A DNA stretch of 64,000 bases, taken from contig CM039194.1 in NCBI GenBank assembly GCA_008360975.2, forward strand, positions 7,488,426 to 7,552,425, read 5' to 3'. Positions 11,822 through 25,000 of the stretch are shown here, piece after piece. The translations under genes were made by a program, and so were the position numbers. The DNA comes from Lichenostomus cassidix. Its lineage: Eukaryota > Chordata > Aves > Passeriformes > Meliphagidae. The notes beneath the pieces are model-generated. The model saw only the letters and a program-made list of their open reading frames with translations. It was not told where the DNA came from and did no database searches. The stretch's first letter is position 1; the number at the start of each line of letters is the position of its first letter.

Positions 11822-14800
11822 CTCAGTTCAACAATATTCAATCCTTGAAGACTTAAGGGAGAAGGATTTTGGTTTACAGAGAGGCCCAGTACAAAACTGA
11901 GAAGCAATGATAAATGCTGCACTGAAGTAAACATGATTTCCTGTAACAAGCATGTGTAGGATTGCTCATCCTCGTGGAGCCAAATAAGCCTTTCACAGAT
12001 CACCAGCTAAATTGACTTGCATCAAAACCACTGATTAACACAGGTACTTTTCGTTGTGTTTAGTTGGATGAAACATTCTTACTCTTTTCTTGATCTGCAG
12101 AGAATTTTAAGAAAAGTCTCTTATATAAGTAGAAATTTGTTGAAGTGATACATGGTCGATGTGCATATGTTTTTAGGCAAAACATAACAAATGTAATGTA
12201 AAAGTGGATCAAAACTTAAATAAGCATGTTCAATATATTCCTTGGAGAAGAAGGGGAGAAAGATGAGGTAGGATCAAAATTCACATTGCAAATTCTGCTG
12301 CAGGGCTGAGGTGCAAGTGCAGCACTGACTTTGAGATGCACAGATAAATCTCCCTCTCTTAGGCTAGAAAATGTCCCTCTGCTAAATGGGCAAGACAATA
12401 TATCTGTTCAAAACCTTTTTTCAGAATAACTTTGTCCACTCAAAACATGGTGGGTTGGTGTTTTGTGCAGTTTTGTTTGGGTTTTTTTATGAAATGGCAG
12501 CTGAGAGAGAGAAGTTGTTTTGTTCAAGATGTCTCCCAAAGAAAAGGTTTTGTGAGGAATCAAAGCAGGAAGCAGGCGCATGATTGTTATAACTATATAT
12601 TGCTCTGTAGTTCTTTCATCTGGGAGATGCTAAATTGGAAATAAATGAACTCTTATTGCTGTAGTTGAAGGAGATTCAGGAGTGTGGGGCATACCTGGGG
12701 ATTTTTTTCTCCTTCTGGTAGGCTGGAAAGGAGCAATGTCTGCTAGCCAGACGAGAGCTGAAGGAGCAAAGTCTAATATTACCAAATTGAAAGAACATCT
12801 GCACTTCAGAAACAATGGCTGGTTTGTGTACTTTGTGGTAAAAGGGGGGGGCAATTGCAACTTGAGACAAATGAAATTCAAAACTTTCAGCCTCCCTGTC
12901 CTAAAAGCTCCCAAGCCCAGCACAATGCTCTGTTTGAGTCCAGTGCTGTGCTTTAAAGCCTGTTCAGTGTTTCAGGATGACTAGTTTTCTGAATGTTATC
13001 TCTTAATCTTGGCAAGAGTTTAAGTATAGCAGGAAAGGAAAGAGCAGTGATTTTGGTCATCTTGGTTTGACATATTTGAAAATGAAATAATGTTGAGGCA
13101 GATCACAAAAATAAAGGCAGCTCTGCTATGTTTTGTGTGTTTACAAACTTGTGGAAAAGCCCTAAGACAAATAAAAAGCCACAAAAAAATTAAAAACTCA
13201 AGGCACCAGTGTTGCAAGTGGTGAAATCACTCTTTTGGAAATGCATCTTAGAAATCAACCTGTGTTATGTTTCCAATAAATGATGACTGCTTAACTTTGG
13301 GAGATTCCTCTGCCTTTGCTGCAACAGCTCTGCCCATTCCAGAGCAGCAGGCAGTGACTATGAGCATTCTGAAGGTGAGGGATCCTGACTTGCCTGGCCA
13401 TAGTGCTGCCTGTGGAACTTTATTGAATCAAGCTGTTAAAAACTCTTGCTTTTTGTTTGAGAGATCAGAGTCACCATTTCATTCTGGAATGCTGTTGGGC
13501 ATATCACAGATATGCCAGTTCTATGTGTCCCCATGGTGTCCTTCAACATGTCATGAAAACCCTTCAAGCAGTTCTATCACCCACAACAATACAACAAAAT
13601 TAAAGCGTGTTTTCATGTGTTTGTTTCCAAATATGCATTTCCCTTAGGAAATTGTGTATGGCTGACTGTTGCTTAATTCCAAAAAATATATATTTGTCTG
13701 GGCAACAACTGGAACATGATACTCAAACTTGCTGTAGGTAACTGAAATAATGGTAAGACATGAATACTGAAATAGCATTGTTTTATTTTATTTATCAGTC
13801 ATAAACAATACAGACAGGCGGTGAAGGTTATGGGAAAGAGTGAGCCAGAAAAATCAGTGGTATAGTACAGATGGATAAAATATTACCTGTTTTCTTGTAT
13901 GAGATAAATTTTCTGTGTGCCATAACAGTGTAACTGAACACTTTCCCATGATCCATTAGAAATATTAGACAAAACATAAGGGATAAAAAGAAAACAAGAA
14001 TGATTTAGAATGAATTGAACTTAAGGAAATCGGGCTAGATTTCCCATGTAATTTTCTGCAACTATAAAGTTATGGTTTAAAAACACAAGAAAAAACTTAT
14101 AGCAGACTGTCTGATTAATAAATTGCAATCAATTGCAATGCCTAATTACCTCCTTAGGAGGTTTGAAGAGATAGTAATGGATGAAGCATGCTTTTCTCTC
14201 AGCATGAGGGGAGCTGCCTAGAACAGCTTCAAGGCTTAAAATAAACAAACCTTTGCTACAAGTGAGAAAAGGACCAAAGCCTTAAATGAAAAATGTGCAG
14301 CTGATTTTCTTGTTTGAATCAGGCAAAGCCAAGAGCATGATGTTTGTGTAGAAATAATTGAAACAGTGGTTTAGAGAGAAATGTCTTCAAATTTCTCTCA
14401 TAATCCCAGTAGAGTTTATTTTTCTGTACAATATATGGGAGTGGGGGGAAATTCGGGAGTGGAGTATTAGGGAGTCCTTCATGAAGTTTGATATATGCGG
14501 TAAGTGGCTTCTAGTTCCCTGTGGTATAGATGGAACTGTTCAAGGAGTCTAAGCTCACAGTCCCAGAGAAAATATCATCAGGTTTTTAACGTCATTCATT
14601 GTATGCTTGCTCTATAGGAAAAAAACCTCCAAGTTTATTCTCTCTTGTTAAATTCAACTGGCTTTACCAACACTTTCTCTTTTTTCTCCTTCCCAGCTCA
14701 CCAAAAGGGGAAGTTCTGAGCTTGAGAATAAAACCCTACTTCCTGTGTGGTTTAAATTTACCTGTTTTGTTTTGGCTTTTCCGGCAGCTTTGGAGTAGAT

Positions 14801-15170
14801 GTGGGCAGGTCTCTTGTGATTGACTCATTTGCAAACAGAGAAAACAGAAGTATCTGAGTGCTCTTTGGCACAGCAGTCCAGGGGGCAGCTGCTGGAGGCT
14901 GCTCTTGAATGCTATGTGTCTTCTGTATGAGACAGAGTTCAGTGAGGTGCAAGGTTTGAGCTTGGAAAAGGAAGGAATAAGAGGCTTATAAATTATAAGA
15001 GAAATCAGGGATGTAAGAAGAGTGAAAAAGCCAGGTTAGGAGGTTTGTAAAGGTGATAAAATTATGGGCTCAGTCAGAAGAGAAATGGGAACAGGAGAGA
15101 AGCAGTGCTTTGTGAGTAAATACAGCCTTGGTGTGCTCAGCTGTAGGCAGATTTGTTTTTTGTGTCTTCA
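11822..15170. other. non-coding stretch, no gene recognised
   Basis: The largest ORF is 126 codons at 13267-13647 on the plus strand. It has no domain, no convincing splice context and no repeated codon pattern. A short inverted repeat (ACCTCCT / AGGAGGT, 1-nt centre) lies at 14149-14163. A G8 run is at 12844-12851. The last 200 bp before the CR1 at 15171 may be the older, unrecognisable part of that element. Confidence 0.55.
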
Positions 15171-15560
15171 GAAAGATTTGATGGAGTTAGAAAAAGTGCA
15201 GGGAATGGCAACTGAAATGTGAAAAGATGTGGACGCTCTCTTGTACGGAAACTAAAAAAAAAAGCTGGGACTCTGCAGTCTGGAGAAAAAATGTCTAAAA
15301 CAGGGGACACAGCCAAGGTTTACAAAATCATGAAACTAAAGTGAATGAAAAACTGGCATTCATCAATCCCTTGGTGCTAGAACAAACATGGACTGGTGGC
15401 AGGTTGGTTTAAAACAAAGGATGTACTTTTTAATGAAGATGTTTGTGAATTTAATGGACTGTGTTGTCACGACAGGCTGAGGTGGCAGCTGAATGGTATT
15501 GGGCAGCTGATCTTCTGTTCTACAGTATCAGCAAGTAGGGGAAGGAATAGGACAAATTTC
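15171..15560 (+). mobile_element. ancient CR1 LINE, 3' part of ORF2 and 3' region
   Basis: The sequence follows the 3' part of amniote CR1 non-LTR retrotransposons in the correct order. First comes a 'gagttagaaaaagtgcag' block and 'ggaatggcaac' (15186-15215). Then 'gggactctgcagtctgga' (about 15267-15285), 'aaaatcatgaaac' (about 15323-15336), a 'ggcaggttggtttaaaacaa' block (15398-15417) and 'atgtactttt' (15420-15430). Many substitutions and small indels interrupt every frame, so the copy is dead and old. The left end is 5'-truncated, and the right end fades without a clear terminal repeat. The closest match in memory is the older, reptile-wide CR1 type rather than the young avian types. Confidence 0.8.
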
Positions 15561-16051
15561 TTCTGTAAGAGAACTAAATTAGGGATTGCTCATTAAAGAG
15601 AACCTTGCAGCAACGTGTGCTCTAGATCCACCAAGGCAGCACGATGGGGTGCCAGGGAGCAGCAAGGCCGGGGGTCTGAAATAAATGGAAAAGCCTCTTG
15701 GTTCTCTTAATTACAAGACATTTATTGTAGGGCAATATCCAGAGTAGACCACAACACCGAGCAATGTCTTACTCAATAGGCCATTCCTTCTGTTCTTGTG
15801 TAAGAAAATGTGGCTTAATTTCTCATAAAAGGTTACCACGAACTGTGAAAGCTTTCTTGCCTAGTTAACTTTGAATGAGAGCATATATTTTGACACATCT
15901 GCTCCTTTAGAGCAGAGCCTGGGAACTGGATCTGTTTCAGATCCTTTTCTTTCAGTTCTAGTAAGTTATCTCCTTGCTTCCAAATTCTGAGTGCACCCTG
16001 ATTTTTTTTTTTCTTAATTTTCTAAATTCCTTGAAAAATTCCACAAGAGTC

Positions 16052-16082
16052 CTTGCTGAATTTTTAATTATTTTTCAGCAAG
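16052..16082 (+). other. inverted repeat, 9-bp stem
   Basis: Arms CTTGCTGAA (16052-16060) and TTCAGCAAG (16074-16082) are exact reverse complements around a 13-nt AT-only spacer. It is too short for a microRNA precursor and has no downstream feature that would make it a terminator. It is recorded as a structural element only. Confidence 0.7.
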
Positions 16083-17204
16083 CTGAATAATTCTGGCACA
16101 TTAAATCTGCAGTGATAAGCATGGATTAAAACCATATTTAAAACATAAGAGACTATGCTTTTTCATCCTAACGGGGGTTCTCATGCCTGTACAAATCAGA
16201 CCCCCTTTTCCTGCATCCAGTGCTAGCAGAAGATGTTGAAGTGACATTATATAAGGCAAAACATGCTGATAAAAAACAAAGAACACAATAAGTCAACTTG
16301 GGTTTTGAAGAAATTCTTATTTCAATGGAATAAAGATTCTAATCATTATTTACCCTGTGCAGATGGAGTATATGACTTGTATTTGCTTTTTCCCAGACAA
16401 AGATAGAAGTTAAAAAACACTAAAAACTCGAGCCACACATAGACATTGAATAATGGCAAGAGTTAAATATTTCCTGAAATCTGTATTGATGTCTCTGACA
16501 ATGAATCACCTGTCTGCATCTTGCCATTTGAAAAGTTTTTGCTTTTCATAACAAACTTCTCCTTCAGCATTTTCTGTTTGCTCAGATACCAACCATTTAA
16601 ACTTTCAGCCATTCATCAGGTTTGCCATGTTCACTCTATGAATGCTCAAGTGCACTTATTATGTAACTCCCCAAAAAAGCCTTTTGTAAGGATCTGTTAA
16701 CAGATTACCTTTTTTTCCTGATACCTCTCACTGTCTTATCTTGTCAGAACAGCTTTACGCTCTTTTTGATAAGCTTCCTATTCAGGACACACAAAGGATC
16801 CTGCAAAGCTCTATATATTGCTTACATCGCAGCTTTCCCTGCCCCATTCTCTCTCTCTTCCAGAAGCTCCCTTTAAACCTTTCCCCTTACCCCTACTCAC
16901 ACTTTTTAATCTGAAATCTTGATTGGCAAAATATTCCAGCTAAAGAATTGATGGCTCTGTGCCCAGTTGTCATCTAATTCTTCTGTCTCCTCGCAGTGCT
17001 GTCCTCTGTCAGAAGGTCACACTTCTCCCAGCTCCTCTGCTGGTTGTAGTGAGAGGAAAGGAAGACAGAATGATTGTGGAGAAAGCTTCCTGGAAATAAC
17101 TGCTCAATAAATGTAGCCAAGCACTACATTTATAGGAGAGGAGGAGGGAGTGTTGGATTTTATTGCTTCTTCTCAATAGAGACAACAGTAGGTTTGAGCT
17201 TTGA

Positions 17205-17242
17205 TTTTTTTCTCATTTTTTTCTCCTTTTTTTTTTTTTTTC
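17205..17242 (+). repeat. T-rich pyrimidine tract ending in T15
   Basis: T6-7 blocks separated by CTC lead into an uninterrupted T15 at 17227-17241. This is low-complexity sequence. No AG acceptor with a convincing following exon is seen, so it is not called as a splice tract. Confidence 0.85.
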
Positions 17243-18039
17243 TACACCTCTTCACATTTAGTTTGGGCCAAAACTACATTTTCAGATTTTGCCAGTGTTG
17301 CTGTAGGTTTTGCTTCTTGCAAGGGAAGGGAAGAAAGTTTCCCCCCCTCGGATTTGCTTTTATCCCTTAAACTGGGGAGGTATTGTCTGACTGGGGAATT
17401 CAGCTGTGTCTCTACTTTCAGGAGCTGTGTTTCTATATCATGATGAAGTCTCTCGTGGCCAGTGTAAATAAAAAGTCACAAATTTATTTCACTTTCAACA
17501 GGCCTCCACATGGTATATTTTTTCTTCCCTCTCAACCCTAAATAAGAAAAACTTGTGTGGATAAAACAATTTGCTAGAAAAAGCAGCAAAACAATGCATG
17601 TTTCTGCCAAACTTGTGATGTCAGCAATCCGAGGCTGTGCAGGGAAATGTCTCCTGGCAGGCACCCAAGGAGTGCACCCTAAGGAAAACTCAGAAATGTT
17701 TTAACACCACACTTTTCAGATGATCAGTATGGGGCATCAAAGCTTAAAGCAGATATCTGTGTGCACTTGCACATGTATTCTGAATGCTGCTAAAATGAGC
17801 TCCCTTGTACTCATTCACATACTTCACTTTGTATTTAATTTTTGCAGAATATCTATTGCTTGTATTTCTAATAATAGTTTGTTTTCTACTCTTTTAATGG
17901 ATACAAACTGTGAAATAAACCATGGACTTTGATCATTTGGTTTTTACTTTGCCAGAATTTGGAAACCAATTTATAAATATCTAAGCAGATGTTGGGAATT
18001 CTTGGAAAGAAAATAAAAAATTCATAACTTTCCAGGCTG

Positions 18040-18058
18040 CTTCTCATTTTATGAGAAG
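18040..18058 (+). other. short hairpin, 8-bp stem, 3-nt loop
   Basis: Arms CTTCTCAT (18040-18047) and ATGAGAAG (18051-18058) flank a TTT loop. The stem is perfect. Function unknown; chance occurrence is possible in 64 kb. Confidence 0.65.
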
Positions 18059-18464
18059 TAAAAGCAGAAGAAAAGGGCATATGCATTGATCCTAATTTCA
18101 AATAAACTTATAAGAGATATGGGGCAATGTAAAACTACATGCAAGGTATTTCTAGCAAAATTAAATATCAATATATTAGATGTTATAAGAATAAATATTT
18201 TAAAGCAGGCACAGATGCATTTAATCAAGACTAAAATATGAACAGAGGAGAAAATAACAAAATTTTAATGAGATCCTGGGAAACAGGTGGAAGAGAGGAG
18301 GTTGCTAAGGAGATAGTATAATTTTTGTCAAAAAAATTAACTGAAAATATTTTTTATTTATTCAATTCCACAGAAACAAAAAAAGCATTCAGCAGATATT
18401 AAAACTACTAATTGACTTTAAAACAAGATAGATGGCTGTAAAGAAAGGGCACAAATGGGAGGCA

Positions 18465-18585
18465 GTGGCTTTTCACAGGCACTGATGACACTGAGCTGCA
18501 ATATGCAGTTTTCAGTGTTTCAAGAGACAACTGTTTGCAAGGAGCTGAAATGGGACAGATCCACACTGAGCAGAGGAAAAACAGA
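18465..18585 (+). mobile_element. possible very old CR1 ORF2 remnant
   Basis: A 'gatgacactgagctg' block at about 18483-18497 resembles the region coding for the catalytic FADDT motif of CR1 reverse transcriptase. It is followed at a sensible distance by 'tgcagtt' and then 'gagctgaaatggg', which resembles the downstream aspartate/leucine/glutamate-rich block. The two catalytic Asp codons look intact, but about 6 bp appear inserted just before them. Flanking sequence cannot be aligned by eye, so a chance match is possible. Confidence 0.3.
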
Positions 18586-20889
18586 CTTTATGGACACTTA
18601 AGTAATGAACTGCATTGAGGATGTTTAGGATGAGCTCAGTGAATTGTCACTGAATTCCTGTTGTGATGGATATGGCTATTAGCCTTGCCAGCTTAGGCAG
18701 GACTGAAAGTTTGCTGATGCCTGGAAATGCTGGAGAGCTAAACACCATGAAAACCAACAGTGACGCTCAGGATTGTGTGGGACTCTGAAAAACGATGACA
18801 GAAGATATTAAATGATCATTTAAGACTCTAAAGGGATCATTAAAAAGCAATAGAGATGCTAAATAGAACTTGGATTTCTGCCTCTCCTCTCTCTCCTATA
18901 CCATGAGATGACAGAGGCATTTAAGGCCAGAAATTATAATGAACAGATGCTTTAAATTATACTTTTACAAAGATGTGTGAAGAAATAGATCTTCCCAATC
19001 CTAGTAATAGGAGCTACTTCACATCTACCCACACATCAAAACTGTGATTAACCCTGCACCACCCCAAACATCTTCCTTGTTCCAGCTGCCCCCACTTGCT
19101 GCGAAGCACGGGGTGGTGTTTGTTTTTTAAATAATAAAGGCACAAAAAGCATAAAGAAAGAGAGAGAATTCCATAAACTGCCATAACCTGTTGAAAAGAT
19201 TGACTCTGAACTGAAAACACAGACAGCTCCTCCACCATCTGTTATACCTGGAGATATCTGGCATGTAGCTACAGCAGCGTCAGGTGGAAAAGCTACAGGA
19301 GACATTCTAAGGTCATAGGTATGATAAAAACAGAAAGACAGGATGCTGCGTAGGTGTTTGGTGCCAGAAATGGTTTCCTGATAAATACCAGTTTGAGGGG
19401 GGAGAAATGAAGGGACTCCCATAATGCTGAAAGGAAATAGAGGGATTAAGAAGGAAAAGGGAACTTGAGGCTCTGAGGTGACACAGGGACAGCTGCCAGC
19501 TGCCTGGATGTTGACAAGGGAGGCCGCTGATTCCTGCAATACAGACTGAGAGTTCTAAACAGCTTCCGTGAGGCATTTGTAGAAATTTAAAGGTCTATGA
19601 ATCTCTGGGGACTTGGGCTTGGCATCTACTCATCAATGACATGCTACCAATTAATTTAGCCACAAGACAGCCAGTTTAATCTTTTGTCATTGAGTGGGCA
19701 TCCTGAAAAAATTAACTATTCATATTCTCTCAGTCTGCTGCCATTTGAAGCAAGCTCTGTATTTGTTTAGAAAGCACTTGAACAAACACTGGCTTGCTTT
19801 ACCTGTGTGCTTGAGTTTGGGATGTTGTTTACACAAACTTAGGGCCAGACCCCATCTTAGGGGTAAAGGATAAGGTCATCACTATATGCCTAATACTTGA
19901 AGATATTGAATTACATACATTACAATCTCTCAAAAGGAAAAAGAGGGCTTTATTTTAATAGTGAGTTCATCAAATGTTAAAATAATTCCTTTAAATTCAA
20001 TAGTAGTAACAGAAGAAGGTGAATTCTGGAACATAAAGTAGAGGGAGAAGCATTGTAAAGCTGAATTAGAAAATATGAAAGACGGCAAGAGGGAGAGATT
20101 TATTTAGCTAGAGTATTTTTCTGACTAATAATTACATTTGAAAGGCCAAAGAACACACACTCCGTATGGTCTCTGTGATTGGAGAGGATATGAAAGTATT
20201 TGGAATTTGACTTGATGAGTAATTTCTAAATGCAAATCTGTAGTGGTAGAAGCTCTCAAATTAGAGTGAGGTCAGCTGGGCTCTACTAATTCACACCAAC
20301 TGTGAAGCACATTCAAATTAGTTTCCATCAGCTGTGAACCTGGGTAAAAGCTCATTTTACTGGCAGAAATCTCTGTGGAAAGGACCCATAAGTCAGCAAC
20401 AGACAGGTAGTAAGAAAACTGTTTTGATCTAGTTATGGCAGAATTGAAGGAACCTGGGCTTATTCCTGCAACCATGTAATGGTTAAGAAAATCCTCGAGA
20501 AGATTTAATGCATGATTATGCAAATTTTACTTTGGTTTACCAGAACAAATTTTCTTTCCATTCTGTCCTAAAGCACTTGATGGATGAAGCTGGACAAATT
20601 TTGCTTTAGTAATCAAGTAGTCTTCCTAGATTTGCTGCATTTTTTTTTCATTATACCAGAGTAATTTTCAAATATTTTTCTCTGAATGTGATATTTTTCT
20701 TAAATCTCTCCTTTTGTTGTTTGTGTGTTGCTCTTTGTAGGTTTAGGAACTCTGGAAAATACTCTTTCCTGTTCTAATATTGAGCACTGAATTACTTAAC
20801 TTGCTGAATTAATGGTAAAGCAGTTTGATTCTGTAATACATATTACCTGATTTTTGTTCTGCTTTAAATCAGTTGACTCTTTCATATGA

Positions 20890-20905
20890 ATATTTGTACA
20901 AATAT
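20890..20905. other. perfect 16-bp palindrome
   Basis: ATATTTGTACAAATAT is its own reverse complement with no spacer. It does not extend further, since the flanking bases do not pair. It could be a dimer-binding site, or chance in AT-rich DNA. Confidence 0.8.
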
Positions 20906-21994
20906 GGGAATAAACAGCCAGATACCCTTACTGGCAGTAAAATCTGGTGGGGCTGTTTCTTGTGGAGGAAAATATCTGTAAGACACCTTCTGATTTGTTT
21001 CGATCCTATCTGTTCTCCCCTTTGTTCTGTGTAATAAAACTTGTATCTTTATTATGTAAATCTAAAATTACTGTGTGATATTACCTGAATTAGCTTTTAT
21101 CCTGCTTAGGCCCTGATTTCATGTAGAGAAATGGGTAGGTTTTCTTCTGAACTCTCTGATGACAGAGGTCAAATCCAGAGTTTTGGGGTGATTGATTTGG
21201 ATGGACTGAAGGTGCAGTGATTTGTAATCCAGCAATGACCTTCTCAGGTTTTTGCAGACATTTTCAGTTGTGGCTTAATGGCCATAACCATGCACTAGGA
21301 ACAGCAGGGTGTGGGTTAATTTTACATTCATTTGACACCGTTGAAAATGGATTTTTATGTAATTAAGGATAAATATGCCACAGCAAAATAAATATCATAG
21401 TATTGACATCAGTGAGCCAGCTGGAACTCAACCCTCAATGCTTTGCTAATATTCTGTATAGGGAAGCTTGTTCAGATAAGCATTCCTCTTATCTCAGGCA
21501 TCATCTAAGTGTTGTGTGAGTCACAAATTACCTACCCTCTTCTGGGGCTCCAAGGAGCTGCTATCTCTTGTTCTCATTGATTAAGACTAGGAGGAAGTCT
21601 TGGCATCACTGTCTGCATGAAAAGGGAAAGAGAAGAAAACACAAGCAGTTATTTCAGTTTGCAGAATGGAAGAATTTTGAAAAGATTTATGTAAAAGTGC
21701 AAACAGTAATAATCCAAAAGGAACCTCTGAACTTTTCACTCATAGCTGCTATATGTGGGTGTATACTTGAAGATTAAAGGCAACTGCTCCAATGTACTTT
21801 TTGCTTCATCACTTTCTTTCTTCTCTACTCAACTTTCTTACCTCATGCAGAAAAATGAAAACCCTGAAGTGCTTTTCATAAAAAAGGCCAGTCAGAACAG
21901 ATCACAATTGCAGTGCAAGTAGTGTTTATTTAATTTGATTTTCACGTAGCCTTCATCATCTACTATCTTTTCCATTCTCATTTCCATCTGGAAG

Positions 21995-22060
21995 GCTGGG
22001 AAGGCAGCTGGCTTCCCAGCAGACACCAACTCCACAATTAGGGAGCTGGCATGCAGCTCC
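21995..22060 (+). other. two adjacent GC-rich stem-loops
   Basis: The first has arms GCTGGGAAG (21995-22003) and CTTCCCAGC (22012-22020) around an 8-nt loop. The second has arms GGAGCTG (22042-22048) and CAGCTCC (22054-22060) around a 5-nt loop. Both stems are perfect and GC-rich, unlike the surrounding AT-rich sequence. Together they are about the length of a small RNA precursor, but the stems are separate rather than one long hairpin, so an RNA gene is not called. Confidence 0.6.
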
Positions 22061-25000
22061 TGCTTCCCTGTTTGTGGAGCTTGTCTGCCTTGCTGGACCT
22101 CGTAGCACTCTTACCCAGTCTGATCCATGTGCACTGGGAAGCTGGCTGCACCTACCGGCCCTGGCTCAGGAACAGGAAGGGTTCAATATGCTCTGCAACA
22201 GCAGAGACATTGTGTATGACCAGGAATTAGCAAACATATGGACTGGGGTGATTTGAAGCCAGCTTGCTGGGTTTTCAGTACTCGTGTTGGGTATTTCTTT
22301 GGGGTGTGCTCAGGCTGTCTCATCAGCATGGCACAGCAAGGTTTTTCTTGTCCTGCTGACTGTAAATCAGAAACATCCTCCTGAAACTGTTCCTTGCACA
22401 CCTTGCTGGTGAGAGGTTCCACACTGCCTGTAACCTGTGAGCAGCAGTAATCTTTGAGGCTACTTTTAGCCTGTTCTGTTGTTCTCATCCTCTCTGTTGC
22501 TTTAGGTTTGCATAACTCAGAAATAGTTGGGCTTTAGGTGTTGCTAAAGATGTTTCAGGTGTTCAAAGCCTCTTGAAAGTTTTACTGCATTTTTCTTGCT
22601 TCTCTGAGAACCAGCAGAGCATGATCTGTAGCTTCTTGTTCTGCTGTTGGCTTGCCTACAGGTTAGAGAATCAAAAATTTACTGCTTGAAATTAAGGGAG
22701 CTGCATGGTTTGAAATCTAGATGTGAGTAAACAAAACACAAGTGATAAGCTTAGATAACAGACACACCTGGAGTGCGACTGTATTATATAACACAGTATC
22801 TCCCAAGCCAAAAAATTTTCACAGAAATTGAGACAGAGGTTATTTTAGAAATTATAATTGTGCCTCTCATTGGAATTCCTAGTTCAGCAGTTTTATTTCT
22901 CTTTTCTAGCAGCCTATGTCCTTTCCTTTTCTCCTCCTGCTTTCCTGTGGTATTGCAGAGCTGTCCAGCACTCTGTCAAAGGCACCAGATTCAGATTTAG
23001 GGATTTCTCTTACTGACTGTGCTTCTCTCCCTCAGCCACATCCATCCCCACAAAATAGTTTGGAGATCCCATGGCTATCCACAATATCACCAGCCCTGTT
23101 ACCTTTGTTATTGAACCAACTGAGATTTATCCAGTGTTCCAAGAGAGGAGCTCCCTACTCCATCACAGAGAGAGCATTTCCTTAGCCCTAAAAGTGTATC
23201 ATGATGGAATCTGCCAGGTGATGATGTTAAAAGCTAAACCTTTTGGTTTTACTACATTTTTGACTCAATAACAATTGGGAGCTTCATGATTTTGCCACCT
23301 AGTAAATCCAAGACCAAATTTAGACTTTTTTTCCATCTTCACTTTCTGGAGGTTTACAAGAGTTATCTAAAGAGAATACAACATTTGTACACATCAGTTA
23401 CTGACACCAGTTATTTTTATCTTTTGCTTTTCCCAGCAAACAAGGCTTGTTATCTTCCTTGCACAGAAAAGAGCTGCAGTCAGGGGAAAGAGCCACCTTG
23501 GAAAATTCAGGAGGTGCCAATCTGCATCTTCCAGCTGCCCTATAACCAGATAGGTCTGATCCAGGGATGGGTGACTGACTCCATCCTGCAGTGTTCAGCC
23601 TTGCCTCACTCACTGTCCTTCCAACTGTTTTACCTCTCCATAACAGGAGCATCTTTTGTTGGTTTGTTTTACAGTGAAGGGGGAGTAGAAAGAGGGAAGA
23701 TAGCAAGTTGAGTCTAGAATCAAATCTCAGTTAATTTTGAGCACTAATAGAGACCATTATGCCACTAAGGCCAGCTACTCTTTAAACAGCGTAGGTGCAG
23801 ATGGGGGTTTTGTGTTACAGCGGAAGTCCTCCTGTGCAGTGTTTAGTTTTCAGAGCATCTGATCTGTTTTCTTCATTTTCGACTCTGCAGAGCTAATCTA
23901 CAGCTAAAATCTTAAAATAAATATTGTTTCATTTAATCATAGTGAGTAAGGTCAGAACCAGTTTCTGTGGCTATTTTATCACTTCTGGAAAGTGTAATGA
24001 AATGTAACATATCAAGAAAAACTTGTTAAAATTATTATATCCTTGGTGACAATTTTTCCAACTTATTTTTCTACACTTCCTGGAGCCAGGGGTCACCAGG
24101 TCATTCTCATTTGACCATGTGAGCAGGTCACACACCAAGGTGTTCTAATCTTTTTGTGCAGAAGCTGGTTTTAATCTCCTTCATGGCTGAGAAAGAGCTG
24201 GAGGGGGTTTGCCACATCCTTTCTGCAGACATGCTGTGTGTATCCTGCAAGTGGCATCCACCTGGTGTTAGGATCAGTCTGGTTAAGTTTCTGGCTGTTG
24301 CTGCCATCCTCCAGCTTTGATATTGCATCTGCTTAGCAAAAGGAGCACTCCAGGTGTTACTTGACTTCAGATTTTGTTACAAGGTTTTTTTCATTGTCCT
24401 GTTGCTAATTTGAATGTCTTGGCCACATTCCAATGCAAGTAATTACATTCTGTCTGTCTAATTTTCCCTGCAGTTCCCATTGCAGATGTTATTTGTCACT
24501 GCTTGCAAGAGTGACGCTGCTGTGGAGTTTCCAATGCATATATGGGTAATGGAGAAGAAAACTGTGAATGGAGTCCAAAAGGAGTTTGCCTTTCTCCCTT
24601 TGAGATTAAATATCATATTATCATATTAATAATCTGGTTTTGAGTGGGTAAAAAAAAAACTAACATATTTGGGTCTGATAAGAATGGTGCCAAAAATGGC
24701 CTACAGAAACTTTAGCTAGCAATGTGTTCTTTATATCAATTCTTTAATTACCACAAACAAGCTGGATGTAGAGTTATTACATTTGTGATCCAGACGTCCA
24801 AGATTTCAGATTCCTGTCTAGTTTAAACTGATAGGTCCCATTTAATTTGCCTTAGTGCAATTGCATTTATATCAGATAAGACCACAACTTTCTAGGACTC
24901 CACATTCAGTTTTCATGATCTCTGTAGCCTCTGCCCTTGAAGACCATGATCTCTAGGAATTAACTTTTATTTCACCAGCTGCATAGTAGAAATGGATTAA

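Larger units (their letters stand above)
15561..18464. other. non-coding stretch, no gene recognised
   Basis: No exon or RNA gene is recognised. It contains a stem-loop at 16052-16082, a pyrimidine tract at 17205-17242 and a short hairpin at 18040-18058. ORFs of up to 98 codons near 17074-17443 are driven by the T/C-rich tract (runs of Phe and Ser) and are not credible. Confidence 0.6.

Noticed and set aside
13267..13647. 126-codon plus-strand ORF
   Set aside because: No domain, no splice context, no sign of selection visible.
19048..19539. 163-codon minus-strand ORF, the longest in the window
   Set aside because: No domain or codon pattern recognised, a second frame is open over the same bases (19313-19576), and this length can occur by chance in 64 kb scanned in six frames.
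23286..23711. 141-codon plus-strand ORF with hydrophobic stretches
   Set aside because: An opposing 102-codon ORF overlaps it, there is no recognisable family, and the hydrophobicity comes from T-rich codons.
24602..24625. ATCATATT direct duplication
   Set aside because: Only two 8-bp copies in AT-rich sequence, not notable.
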